Origin: Multifurca ochricompacta
Taxonomy: Eukaryota; Basidiomycota; Agaricomycetes; Russulales; Russulaceae
Direction of reading: 5' to 3'
Length of the DNA stretch: 64,000 bases
Assembly: GCA_022496185.1 (NCBI GenBank)
Contig: WTXG01000018.1
Location: 372,001 to 436,000, forward strand
Shown: piece after piece, positions 1 through 11,724 of the stretch
Layout: every line of letters starts with the position of its first letter
Numbering within the stretch: position 1 is the first letter of the stretch
The notes under the pieces: model-generated
What the model saw: only the letters and a program-made list of their open reading frames with translations
The model's database searches: none
What the model was told of the DNA's origin: nothing
Translations under genes and position numbers: made by a program

Positions 1-454
1 CCGACTCAGCGGAACAGAACAATAACAACGCTCACAAGACTCGGACACCAAGTTTCATCAAGGCGCGAATGTTTCTGCAAGTTAAACGTATCATCTTCTC
101 GCACCGCCTCCTTTGACCTTGCAACATCTGCATCGGATTCCGGTATTAATGATTTACATGGAAATGGAAATACGGAAATACAATCCCAAACAATTCAAGC
201 GTACCGAATAACTAAAAAGGTGAAAACCCGAACAAGTACACGCAAAACAAAACAAACAAAACAAAACAAAACCCATTCATATCAGCAATCAATATCATAT
301 CCAACATCGCCACACATGCCCACGCCCATGCACAGCGTTAAGACTAGTAATACATAAACATTATATTAAGTGAAGTGATGCAAAACTCCCAGCACAATTT
401 GGCGAGAAGCAAGGCCATAACACATGATCATGATCATGTCTGTCCATCAGTCCA
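1..454. other. left-edge non-coding sequence
   Basis: I see no convincing coding signal here. An A-rich stretch with AAACA units lies near 245-272. The part next to 455 is probably the 3' untranslated region of the small minus-strand gene that ends there. Confidence 0.4.
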
Positions 455-748
455 TCAAAAGCCCTCATTTCGCGAGGGGGAATGAAGAGTACTCCGGGTC
501 CCGGTTGGCCAGGCGGTGGGAAGCTCCGGCTGATTAGAACCTGTATAAAAATGATGATGAACAACATGCTCATGACATCAGGAAGGAAGGCGGACTCGGA
601 TCCGACCAGTAATACCCCAGAAGCTGATCGCCGCGAGGGCAGACACAGTTGCCCCAACTCCCAGTCGACGAATGATAGTTTGCGCGGCGGCCTTGTCCGC
701 TTCTTCGACTTCAAAGGATGGATGTTCGTAGACGTCGAAGATACGCAT
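455..748 (-). CDS. small hypothetical protein, two exons, one possible membrane helix
   Basis: I do not recognise this family. Reading from the ATG at 748, exon 1 (748-616) encodes a start MRIFDVYEHPSFEVEEADKA, then a hydrophobic stretch around ATVSALAAISFWG that could be one transmembrane helix. A GT donor at 615 and a TATACAG acceptor at 541 join exon 2 (540-455). The two exons add up to exactly 73 codons, that is 72 residues plus stop. Small single-helix proteins like this are often mitochondrial or ER subunits, but nothing in the sequence proves that. Without splicing, the frame runs on to a stop at 578 and gives a 56-residue variant. The next gene downstream is the sesquiterpene synthase. 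Confidence in the gene model is modest. Confidence 0.35.
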
Positions 749-2555
749 GATTGAAATGCAAATTAGGGACCGGGAACTGGTAGAGGTTGTGACGGCGGTC
801 TGATTATTGTTGGGAGGGGGAAGGAGGAAGGGAAGGGAAGGGAATATGGAATACGAGAAAGGGTGACGGTAGTACCTCGATGGGTTAACAAGAAGTTGGA
901 AGAGAGAAGAGAGAAGAGAGAGAAGATATAGAAGATATATGCTGCAAAATGAGCGTGGTCGGTCAATGGTCGTGTCTCGTCTAATGATCATTCATTCATG
1001 ACCTGCTCACGCGGTACGGTTTCCATTCCCATGAAAACGGATTTGACCGAAACCGAAAAAGATAAAATAAAATAAAATAAAATTCAATAAAATAAAATTC
1101 AATTCGATTCATCAATTTGATTCGATTCTCTTTATCGATCGGTTCTTTTGCTTTTGATCCACCAGCGCGTAAGTTCTCTTTGATGTCGTCCGTCGAGCCG
1201 AGCAGCATCCTCGAGTCGAGATGAGTCACCTTCCAGCGCTCTCTTCTATCTCTCTCTCTATCTCCCTCTCTCTCTCTCCCTCCGTCTATAGTTACGTCGG
1301 GTTAGTCTCTCCATTCCATCGTTATGCCGTTACATGCTCGAGTCTTCCGCTAATACGTTGAATGCCTGTATGTCTCTATATTTACGCCCGCTACGTCTTT
1401 GTATATTACGGTGCCGCGTTGTCAATTATGTATGATCCATACAGTGTGTGTCGGTGCCAACACAGGTTACTCCTCCCGATCAATGAAGGAAGCGCTCAAT
1501 CCAGCGCCTTCAAGCTTCGCTTCGCGGCGCAACCCGGGACGCCAATTTTCATGTGTCAGATCACTTACGCGCCCTCCCTCCCAGAAGGATCATAACCTCA
1601 CTGCCTCGTGAATCGTGAATCGTGAATCGTGTACCAGCACAATAGATTCATGTTACCAATCCCAACTGATGTGAGTGATACCTTTAGGCGGGACCTGATT
1701 ACCCCTCGTCTCTTCACCGTCAACAACCATCAACCATCGGAAGCATGACTAAGTAGTTCGTTCTCCCTACAAACTCGCGCAGCTTTCTCGCCATTTTCAA
1801 ATCCGACTATTCTAAAAGTGCTCACGCAACCTGCCACCAAAGGCCCGCCACCAAAGGACATTCTATGACGAATTCGAAGTGAGACCCAGATATACGTTTG
1901 ACGATACAAAGTCGCCCAAACGCCAACATTAGCTCCTAATGGTTTGATCCAACCACCTGCTTGTCCTCCAGACATCTGCGCAGTCGCCCCAGATGCCTTG
2001 AACTGTCGTCCAAAAAAAAAAAAGCTCGTCTACGAACCTTCAATTAATCGGTTTGGACAGGGGTACAACTTCATCGCGAGTTGCCATACGAAAGAGACGT
2101 GGGACAGCGGTGTCGAAGCGTAGGACGCCTCCGAATTAGCCACCCATCCTAGCATCGCAAGCATGTTCTGGGGCCCGTGCAGTGCATATCCTCGCGGAGC
2201 TGGCACCGTTCATCGGGGTGGACAGCAAGCTAGAGAAGCATCACCCAAAGTAGAGGCCCCTAAGCGGCCCCAGCTGGGGGAGGGGGGCCAGTGCCGGCGG
2301 TTGGGGAGCCGAACGTTTACACCATTCGGTCTGGTTCCTAAGTGCCCTCTGGAATCATACATTAACTCAACTCATTTCATTTGGTCATCTCCGCCTATTG
2401 TCATTTTAAGTTATTATAACGTCATGAGGAGAGTGGATACACCCCTAGGCTACGCTATCTAATCAATAATCAAACTCGCTTCCAGCGTTTCGGCGTCGTC
2501 TACACAATGGTACCTGGACTTAAACCTGCAATGCGTACTAACAACTAACACGACT
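749..2555. other. intergenic with simple repeats
   Basis: No supportable gene in about 1.8 kb. AAAAT/AATTC-type low-complexity sequence lies around 1062-1130, a CT-rich tract at about 1231-1290, and a GAATCGT triplicate at about 1609-1632. An 11-12-base A run sits near 2012. The reading frames here are short and show no recognisable protein signature. Confidence 0.4.
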
Positions 2556-3809
2556 TTACAACATAGAGTCGTCGACGAGCTGGGGGCCAATTTCATCTGT
2601 GCGCTCTTTGGGCAACAAGGTTACCCAGCGCGTTTTCTGGATTTCTGGGGCTCTCTTGCCGAAGTATCGCTCACTTTCGAAGCCCCACTGATCACTCGCC
2701 CGCACCCAGTTGCCGAGCCCATCTACATATTGCGCCAATTCTGAGTCCACTGGCTCACCGAACTTTGGAATCTTGTTCTCATATATGTCCATAAACTTTG
2801 CTTCGAGTTCTTTGTGGTATTCATAAACCCAATCCATGGCTCCTTGAATGTCGGTCTTGTTGTGATGCATGACAATAGTTATTATGTTGTGGTTGTCGTC
2901 CCCTCGCGCCTGCTCTAGATTGTATGAAGCGATATCCTAGGTCAATCACCCGGCCGTTAGCTTTGTCGAGCTGCGGAAGAAGATACAACCCACGTTTCCC
3001 AACAAGATCATGTCAATGGCCAAGATCGATAATTCCTCGATGGCGGGGTGGTGAACCGCTTCGTCTGGGAGGTTCATGTCCAATTCGAGGATTGCGAAAG
3101 ATGGCTTAGCGCCAATGGTGTCTCTTCGTACGTCAAGATACTCTTTGATGCTTCGAATATGCTTGTGGGTCCGGTCTGCTGCTTGCTGTACAACGGATTG
3201 TGTGTAAGTGCCAAAGGTCTCTATGAACCGTTTCTGTGATTGGGGACTAGCTGTCTTGATTGCTAGCTCCCAGAACCTAAATCAATGCCATCAACACATG
3301 TCTTTGCTCTTTAATGTGCTCTTACTGTCTGGTGACCTCACCGCCGACCCATTCACCCTTAGGGCGAGGCGTATGTGGGTTGCGTAGGGCATCCATGATG
3401 ATGTCGGCCATTTTCTGAACTTCATCCTCGTGCGCCACATCTGAATACTCGTCATAGACGAAGAACATGTTCATCAGGTCGCAACCCGTGCGCACGCGTG
3501 CTATGGATCAAGAGTGAGTGTCACTAGTTATGTTGTCTTGGTGGTAGCCTACCTTTGTCATGCAAAGGATACGCAAGGGATGCGAGGCGGTCTGGAAAAA
3601 ATTGACTCGATAAGCTCAGCTGGGAAATGAGCGTAATGGATCATACTGAAGTCGCAGCGGTCATAGGCTTCCTGAGCTTTGGGACTGAAAGCCCCAAAGC
3701 TTCTTGCCCACGCTGCAGAGGCTGCCTTGGCCTCAGGATAGTATGGGTTTAGGTGACGGGGCCATTTCCAATTCTCCAAGTTATTGGGAATGTAGTACCT
3801 GTTAGACAT
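2556..3809 (-). CDS. sesquiterpene synthase, delta-6-protoilludene-synthase-like
   Basis: This is a class I terpene cyclase that would convert farnesyl diphosphate to a sesquiterpene hydrocarbon in the cytosol. Five exons (3809-3647, 3591-3553, 3500-3326, 3276-2994, 2936-2556) join in frame to 346 residues, the usual length for Agaricomycete enzymes. The first metal site reads VYDEYSD (acidic motif encoded near 3445). The second NSE triad reads NDIASYNLE and is split by the last intron. The C-terminal RY pair is in SERYFGK. The start at 3809 ([10 protein letters not shown]) was chosen because the family begins just before this YxxP segment; an upstream in-frame ATG at 3884 would add 25 residues. 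From memory, the residues around GCDLMN and [13 protein letters not shown] fit the clade III protoilludene-type group. The exact product cannot be read from sequence. Two P450s and a flavin oxidase lie next to it. Confidence 0.9.
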
Positions 3810-4841
3810 GGTAGGTTTTTCAAGTATCGAAATGCGACGAGTATTTGGAGAAGGGATGGGATTCTGGGGTTGTAGCTCATTCACGCATTATGGAGCCGGT
3901 TTTAACTCTGTGAATAAAGACCCCCCCCCCCCCTCCATAAGCGTTATCACTAAGCCGCGGAGGACTCATGTGATGCGCTCGAAATATCGGTTCGGATGAG
4001 AATGCGCCCTGGCGTTCTGAATTCTGATGCTCCATCATACACTACTATGCCGCAATGACACAGGCGCTTTGATGACTCTGTGGGAGTTACTGCATTTCCG
4101 AGCGCCCCGAATCATCTCAAGCGATCAAGCGATTATCCATGCACGACGGCTCTCAAACTGAGCCCAGTTAGGAGTTGGTACCCAATCCATCAGCTTAAGG
4201 ACGTACTCGGATTGGAAAATGTATATATGCCAATTGCCTTCGTTGCGATGTAATACGCGTGTTTGCCGTAAGTAGTCTTTCAGCTATGTAACGTACCTGC
4301 GCATATTTCAAATCCTTCAAAAAGACCCCGTTCATGGTGGATCATTGATTCCCGAACCCAATTTTCATGCCAAACCGGCAGAACACTTCCACGGAAGAGC
4401 CCATATCTTTCTAACCTTTTTACAGCACACACGGGCTACTTTCAAGCCAGTAAATCAAAGAATTCCTGAAGGCCACGGATGACCGGTGGCAATAGACGGA
4501 CAATAAGTTCATAACCAATGTACCTTCATTCGACTGACCTGAACTATAACGGCCGTAACCTCACTCATCATTAATTTTGGTGGTCTCCTACATGTGTAGT
4601 AGCTTATTCAACTATCTTAATGGCTCACCCAAATGTATTTTCTGAGACACCTAAAGTAGATAAGACCGCTCTTGCTTTAGGAAGCTGCACGCGGAATAAA
4701 AATTGGATCAAAAAAAAAAAACAACTGGCAGAACACAATTCTGATCCCATCAATTGGCTAGGTTTTCACACAACGCAATGAATTGATTTGACTTGGGTTA
4801 TTAAACGCTGATTGTCTAGAACACAGTATCTATGGTTTCAT
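3810..4841. other. promoter side of the terpene synthase and 3' side of P450 A
   Basis: No gene is seen. A run of ten or more C bases lies near 3921-3932 and an A-rich run near 4710. The region separates two genes on the same strand, so it should hold the terpene synthase promoter and the P450 A terminator. No specific binding motif stands out. Confidence 0.4.
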
Positions 4842-6860
4842 TCACTTCGCACCCAGGCCAGCATTCTGGATAAGTGCCAGGGCAGCTGGGGACCTTGGCT
4901 CTATCCGACATTTAAATGGGGCAGGGTGGCTAACTTTCATGTCAGGCACAGTCCTATACTGTAGATAGAGAGGACTCGCCTAATAGTTCCAGGCTCAAGC
5001 TTTACTTCGGGGGTGATAAGATTTCCGTGACCGTCGACTGCCTTGTGAATATTATACACGGACAAAACAGAAGCGATTGCTATCCAGATTGTGTCCAGAG
5101 CCATGCTTTTTCCCGCACAAGCACTAGCCATGGAGGGTTATCACACAGTATACTGATTAGGATACCAAACGCACCGACGTCCAAAGCCAAAGACCCCGCT
5201 GTCGGCAGGGTCTGGTAAATTGTTATCGATGAAGCGCTCAGGCTTGAACTTCTCAGGTTCTACGAAGACAGCCTCGTCGTGAAGAATGGCCCTAGAAAGC
5301 GGGATAAAGACGGCGAAACAGACTCCAGCAGCTGGCGGTCGCGTACCAAGTGTTTCCAAGAATAGACGCGCCAGCAGGAATAAAGTAACCTTTGTATTGA
5401 TCTGAGTTGACTGTCCTGTGGGGAACGGCTAAAGGCAGCACGGGGATCCAACGGAGAACCTCCTTCATGAGGGCCGTCACATAAGGGAGGTCTTCTTTAT
5501 CGGCGAACGTAGGAAGACGATCGCCCAAGACGGCATCGAGTTCGACTTGTGCACGCTTCTGTGCCTCTGGGTGCAAAGTCATCGCTAAAATGAAGGTAGT
5601 CAGGGTGGATACGCTGGTGTCTGCTCCCGCCGCATAAGCAACTGCCGCAGAATCCTTAATTAATTCCTCGGTAAGGATTTCTCCCTTCCCAGCAGCATCG
5701 CTAGCAGCATTTTGCTCTAAGCAGGTGGAGACAAAGCATGGTTCTGCGGTCCCGTTGTTCTGATAGAGCACATGAGCTGTACCTATGCATAAAACTAATC
5801 CCTACTCACAAATTTATCCTTGACCATGTTATATGGAACATTAATCATCGCTTCCGACAGCTTCCGCCATTCTTTTGCCTTCTTCTTAACCCGGCACCGG
5901 GCATCCACTCCGGAACGTATTTAACTAACGACCATATGAGTGTGAATTAGTTTTCGAAAAGAAAGAACCTTACGACTCGGGAAGAGGTCGACCAGGAAAG
6001 CTCCTGGTACAGCAGCCTCTGAAGTGCTTCTTGATGCCTCGTCTACAAGGCGTACATACGGGTCGTCGTTATCGACAACTGTGTGTCCATAGCTGTTCAG
6101 GCGTTTAGTCTTGAAAAAGTATGGTAGGTATGATAGGTAGGGTCTTACACTCGCTTCATAATGATATGCGCAGTATAGCTAGGGAAAAGTAAGAGATTGA
6201 GATATGACGTTAAGATGGATGGAAGCGTACTGTCTCATATGCTGTAAATAACTGTCCGGTGATTTCAACAGCAATGTAAGAAGGTCTTTTGATATCTCTA
6301 GTTGTATCTCTTGATGCTCATTCACGCTATGGTTGAAATGGCTGTGAAACACGCGGCGGTGCTCCTTCCAGCGGGGACCGTAGCGCATGAGTGCGAACGT
6401 CCAGTCCCAGCCCATTCTAGATGGTCATGAGAAGCCATACCGAAGGGCCAGCGATAGAGTAGATAGCATACAAATCAACAATCATAGGCATGTCAGGGCG
6501 GTCTGAGTAATTTGAACCCCTTTTGTCGAAAATATCTGACACAGCTTTGGCTGAATTGAGGACGATCATAGTGCTACCCATGACATTAAGAGAGATAATA
6601 TCCTCTCCTATAGTCAAGACAGACAGCGGGTGAGTGTGCGGAGTAGCTACCAAGACAAGGCGCGTACCGAACTCCCGAGACCAATCCCGAGCCTTCACAT
6701 GCACCTCATCGCTCGCGAGGTCGAGCAAATTCCCGAGGATTGGGAAGCCCTTAGGGTTCGGTGGGAGCGGTAAAGAAGAGTGGGCACCTAAGAGTTGCTT
6801 GATCCAAAGAATAGAGAGAACGAGGAAAGCAAGGCTGGCAAAAACTAGAATGAAGTCCAT
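4842..6860 (-). CDS. cytochrome P450 (cluster P450 A), with one apparent frameshift
   Basis: A microsomal monooxygenase, presumably oxidising the cluster's terpene. The start at 6860 gives an N-terminal membrane anchor (MDFILVFASLAFLVLSILW) followed by the proline hinge PLPPNPKGFPILGN. The I-helix oxygen site is YAAGADTS, the K-helix EVLR is present, and the haem loop is FGFGRRACAGK, with an intron inside the Arg-Arg-Ala stretch. The C-terminus SHPAPFKCRIEPRS is reached only through a GC-AG intron (4930-4979). In the exon near 5884-5892 the family text YVPEWMPGAG and the following KKAKEWRKLSEAM lie in different frames, consistent with one missing base in GGGTTAAG. Similar losses occur in conserved genes of this window, so an assembly error is more likely than a dead gene. 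It shares intron positions and architecture with P450 B and is probably a paralogue. Confidence 0.85.
4930..4979 (-). other. GC-AG intron in P450 A
   Basis: The donor reads TTAG|GCGAGT and the acceptor GTTAG|CC. Removing these 50 nt joins GTI to SHPAPFKC, the normal P450 C-terminus. Without it the frame stops at 4937. The donor fits the known GC-AG consensus in all positions but one. Confidence 0.7.
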
Positions 6861-7654
6861 GGCGTGGAGGGATGATGGCGATAGAGACTTGGATAATCGA
6901 CAGTTGAGATATTTGGGAGAAGGAGGGATGGCAAGAAAAGTGACCACAATGCGAAAATACACTATAATTCATGACAGACAACCGAATATGTTATTCGGAT
7001 CCGAGAGGATGTGTACTACTGTACTACTAAAGAAGGGGCGGGCGGTCAGGGACACGGATACGGAAATACGAATACGAAAGCGGAGGCGAACTTAACCGAG
7101 AAGAGTACGCATGGTGTACCATCACCATCACCATCACCCGTTCAGAGAGCGCGGAGGGTTGAAACTGAAACTATAATCATGTTAACTAAGCAAGCGGAAG
7201 GATCAGGACCCCTGAACAGCCTCGCCTCTAAGGAACAGCACACAGCACACATTGCTAGGGTTGAGCTTTGTAGTACTTAGCGCGCACACATTTTGTGGGC
7301 ACTTTGAGTGACTCTGACACAGCAGGAATGTCATTTCCAGAGTTCCAGATCTTGATCAACGGTCTTATAGGAAATGGCACACAGTACATACAAGCGTTCT
7401 AGCCCTTCTCTTTATCATGATGGATAATGAGTAGGCAATGATTTCGTTTTTTCTATACAACCTGCTGATTAAATAGTGTCCAGAACCTATAAATTGGTAA
7501 TATCACACAAAAGAGGTGCCCGCAACAAGCCTAAGGGGCGCATGTCTCATTCCAGAATGAGACAAAGAAACAAAACAATAAACACTTTACTGGCTTTATA
7601 GCCCCAAAAAATCTTATCGGACGGATTGATTTGTCCCCCTTAGCCCTTGCGAAT
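6861..7654. promoter_or_regulatory. divergent promoter region between P450 A and the flavin oxidase
   Basis: 794 bp separate two head-to-head start codons, a layout that allows co-regulation of the cluster genes. A short CACCAT/CATCAC repeat lies at about 7118-7137. I see no recognisable operator, and no gene is supportable within it. Confidence 0.4.
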
Positions 7655-9433
7655 ATGTCTAGCCCACCCGGCTACACTGGCGACTGGATCACTCCTGACC
7701 ATCCTCGTTACTCTGAAGCGATAGCTCGTTGGGCTGCCAACTCAGAGCGTCACGCCAAAGCCGTCGCATTCGTCAAGAGCCCTGCAGACGTCGTTATTGT
7801 CTTGAGATATGCGAGAGAGTACAATTTACCAATCGCCATCCGTGGCGGCGGACACAGTACCGCTGGTGCCTCTTCAATTGAAAATGGAATTGTTGTCGAT
7901 CTCTCTCGTCATCTATCAGGAGTGAAGGTAGATCCAGTGGCGAAGTTGGCATATGTCGGCGGCGGGGCGATATGGGAGACCGTCGATAAGGCAGCAGCGG
8001 AACACGGGCTGGCTACAGTCGGCGGAACTGTAAACCACGTAAGTAGTCCAAATCACTGTTCGTTGTTCGTCTTCTGACTTCTTTTCTATGTATCTCAATT
8101 CAAAGACTGGCGTCGGGGGGTGTGTACCTTAGCCACCTCTGAACTTGTGCCATTCACAGTATTTATGCTAGCCTTCTCCTCGGCGGAGGTTATGGTTTCT
8201 TGACTGGTCAGTATGGACTTGCATTAGACAATCTCGTGCAGGTATGTTCCAGCGGACACTCCCAGACAACCTCTCTCACCTGCACGCAGGCCACCGTAGT
8301 CACAGCTCGCGGAGAGATTCTGACTGCTAGCTCCACCGAAAATGCGGAGTTATTCTGGGGAATTCGTGGGGCGGGATGCAACTTTGGTGTCGTAACTGAG
8401 TTCGTGCTTCAACTCCACACGCAAAGGCGTACCGTCTTTGCAGGGATCATCGCATTCCCGCAGCCAGAGATTCCCAAGGCAGTATTGGAATTAGTCAACT
8501 CATGGGAGGCAGGACTATCCGAACAAGAAGCCATCTTTTATGCACAGACGACCGATCCTGCTGGCAAAGTTGGCATCTCACCTAGAAATCTCGAGCCCTT
8601 CGATTACTAATATTGAATGTACAACAGCCTCTCGCCCTATTCATCCTTTTCTGGAATGGTTCAGAAGAAGAAGGACGGGCTCATTTCAAGACTTTCTTCG
8701 ATCTCGGTAAGCGCGAAATACACCCCTTGAACGTGGATTCGATATTGTTACAGGTCCCGTCATGGATACATGCAAAGAGATCCCTTACGAGGAACTCAAC
8801 AGCATGCAAGTGAGCGCTTTTCTTTCTCTGTTCCCGCATTGTAGTGTCATCTGTGATACCTAGAATTTCAACGTAAAGCACGGCAAAAACTACTACATGA
8901 AAGGGGTCTTTGCCAGCGCTCCCCAGGCGGATGTAGCTCACAATTTGGTGTCACGGCTCCCTGAACTCTCAACCAAAAACGACATAAGGCTTACTGTCGT
9001 GTACGAACTAATCTCAACAAAAAAGGTGCTCTCCATACCGAATCACGCCACTGCCCACATCAGAGGGTCCCGGGTTAACGTCTTGATCTTTGCCACGTGG
9101 GACGACAAGGATACGAAAAAGCTTGATACGGTGCGCAGCGCTGCCAATGAACTGGGTGGCATCCTCCTTGAGGGGGAGAGGAACATACCGGAATCATTGA
9201 ATACCGGCTACGGAAATTATAGTGAGCTATGGCAAGTATAGGATGAGATTTTGTGCGCTTATATATCACTGTCAGACTCCGAAGAAATAGTGTCAAGTGT
9301 CGGAACTTCCGGTTCTAAAGTCAGCGCCGAGGCGCTCTTTAGTGAGAATTATGCCAAACTTCAAAAACTCAAAAAGCAGTACGACCCGGATCTTGTCTTT
9401 TTCAAGTGGTGTCCCATCACTCCTGAAGCATAA
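7655..9433 (+). CDS. berberine-bridge-type FAD-linked oxidoreductase
   Basis: A flavin oxidase of the PCMH/BBE family that oxidises alcohols or C-H bonds using covalently bound FAD. Eight exons (7655-8038, 8106-8119, 8172-8241, 8290-8568, 8628-8706, 8754-8809, 8864-9221, 9276-9433) join in frame to 465 residues. The flavin-linking histidine is in RGGGHSTAGASS. The FAD-domain glycine run is GGGYGF, followed by GLALDNLV. The C-terminus KKQYDPDLVFFKW is the family's closing BBE motif. Exon 2 is only 14 nt long. At the position where many family members carry a second flavin-linking cysteine the spliced sequence reads GGTVNHTGVGG, so attachment is probably through histidine alone. No signal peptide is visible, unlike secreted BBE enzymes, which fits an intracellular biosynthetic role. 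The donor GTTGGC of intron 4 is weak but restores the frame. Confidence 0.85.
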
Positions 9434-9852
9434 AACCGGGTTTGGCGAAGCTGTAAGGTAAAAAGGTAGTTGTCTAAACAAAGAGGGAATGTCGTATACG
9501 TCTCAACATTCGTTGACCAGTACCAAGAAATTTGTTCGTTGTATGTTACGGATAACGGCAGAAGAGAGCATGAGCGTGTGTGATGTCTGCTCTGCTGCCA
9601 GTGAATACTTCCACAAAATCATGAAGGTTTGAGTAAGACGTCTCTTGTGATGTTTGCATCGCGGCGCATTAGATTCGCGGAAAAGGGGTCAGGCACTATC
9701 GACTGACCGCAAAACAAGAACTTAATGTGATACTACTACAACCTCTAGTCCATTTAAATCTCATAGAAAGACACTTCTTCTGCTGGCGCGTAAGAAGCCA
9801 AGATGATGTAATGTCTCTCCCAATCCCTCCGCCGATACATTGTCCGTTTTGG
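9434..9852. other. convergent intergenic spacer
   Basis: 419 bp between the stop codons of the flavin oxidase and P450 B. It should contain both 3' ends. Nothing coding or structured is evident. Confidence 0.4.
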
Positions 9853-11724
9853 CTAGTGGTCTTGAAGGTCGAGTTCTTCTGCGAGCAGCGCAGGGGCCTC
9901 TGGGAAGCGCGGCGAGACGTCGGCCTTGAAAGGGATGGGACGGCTGCAAGTTGTGACACAATTAACTTGGAAGGTTTAACAATCAAGAACAAAACGAGAC
10001 ATACACAACGAGTCCATCCTCTACCCATCCGTCTACGTCAATCGGAACGACGTGACCGTATTCATCTTTCCCAGGCTCAATTTTGCATGCCCATAGCATC
10101 ATCGCGATGTCAATGAAGAGTGAGTTGTTCGCGACGTGCTTCCCCACACAGACGCGCCTTCCGAAACCGTACGTGACGTGACCCTCTTCTTTGGTTTCCG
10201 GTGGACATGGTGCAAGCTCTCCCTCTCTGTCCAAGAACCTTGCCGGGTTGAAATGCGCAGCATCTGCACCATAAATTTCCGGGTCACGGTTAAGGTGCCA
10301 AACGTTGGCCATCATAATAGAACCCTTGGGTATGAACATGCCATTATACCAGTCGTCTTCGGTCGAGAGATGCGGGAGGCCGACGGGGTCCACAGGCCGC
10401 CATCGTAGCGCTTCCTTGACCATCGCGCGGATGTACGGTAGATGTTGAATGTCGGAAAAACTCGGGATCCGCGTCCTCCCCACAACATTGTCGAGTTCCG
10501 CCTGAGCGCGTTTTTGTACTTCTGGATACGTAACCATAGCGAGCATCCACCAAGCCATGACTGCTGACGTTGTCTCCGCGCCTGCTGCGCTGCTTTCCAT
10601 GAGCACATACGACCACAATGTAGGCACGTGCAAGATTTACTTACTACATAGTTGCCGCGAGCCAGGAATTTTCACGAGGAGACAGTCCATACCGATCTGC
10701 GTCTTTGATCAGGGTCGCTACGAGACTCGGACGATCGATCCCTTTGGACTATAATTCCATGAATAAGGTTCGGAATCTGACTTGGAAAGAAGACTGACCA
10801 GCTTTTCGCCTACACTGTTGAAAAGATCCTGAAACATGGCCGAATCCCTCTCGTACCAATACTCTGCTTCACGCTTCCATTTGGCAAATCTAGAACATTA
10901 TAGGTGGATAGAAGATCAGTTCCCCATCGTTTCCGCAAGGTGACACACCTCCTCGGGATGTACATCATCCACGGAAAGAATTCTACCAGGTGTGCACCGG
11001 GAAGAGCCGCTCGCGTTAGACGTGCAACGAAGTCGTTGACTGCCTTGACTCTCGAGTCCAACTCGGAGACAATCGGCGGGGTATCATACGTGATGGACAT
11101 GACCATGGATGCGGTGGTTCGGCGAAGGTGCTGTCCCACGTAGCAGGTTGTGCGAGAAGACCAGTCGTGAGTAGAACCGCTTCGTTAAGTTGCGGTGTCT
11201 TAAAAGACTCGACAACAGACTTGCTGAGGCCTTCATGGGAGGCTTTGCGCATTTTACGCCATCTGAAACGTCGTTAGGAGGGACTACGAACGGTGCAGAC
11301 AGGAACGTACAACGTCCCATAATTTTGGAACACCATTGCCAAGCCGCCGCAGAGAATTTGGGCAGCAACGATGTTGCGCGGTCGATCGGAGTATATTCCA
11401 GCACGACGGTCAAGTAAATCTGCTGCAACCTTCTGGGTATTGAGGACGACGATGGGCTGTCCTGCTGCACTTAGGTAGAAAACGTCACCTAGGAGGACAT
11501 CAGAGGAATTACGAAAAGGTAGGAATTACCCAACCGAATTCTTGTTTCCACTTCATGAAACTAAGCCATTGCGCGCTGCGCAACTGGAGGACATTACCCA
11601 ATAGAGGGATACCTCTCGGCCCTGGCGGAAGCTTCCGCCATGGGCTTTGTAGGTAACGCACAGTTAGGAAGACAGCGAGACTAATCGCCATACCCAGCGT
11701 CAATATCGAATGCTGCTGCGCCAT
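9853..11724 (-). CDS. cytochrome P450 (cluster P450 B), with one apparent frameshift
   Basis: A second membrane-anchored monooxygenase of the same type as P450 A. It opens at 11724 with MAQQHSILTLGMAISLAVFL, then the hinge KLPPGPRGIPLLGN. It has an I-helix site SAGAETTSA, an EALR K-helix, FNPARF and the haem loop YGFGRRVCVGKH. Splicing through a TAG|GTAAGT-type donor and a GAAAG acceptor restores the I-helix codon. The C-terminus is RPIPFKADVSPRFPEAPALL, ending at 9853. Near 11133 the text AQPATWD is followed by HLRRTTASMVMS in another frame, as if one C were missing from GGGAC(C)AGC. All other exons join cleanly. The end of this gene faces the end of the flavin oxidase gene. The substrate is presumably a cluster intermediate, by context only. 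Confidence 0.85.

Noticed and set aside
1231..1290. A CRISPR-like or regulatory array in the CT-rich tract
   Set aside because: It is a simple CTCTCT microsatellite without spacer structure, and CRISPR is not expected in a fungus.
2163..2462. A 99-codon plus-strand frame before the terpene synthase
   Set aside because: Low-complexity, no homology signal, and it overlaps the likely 3' region of the terpene synthase gene.
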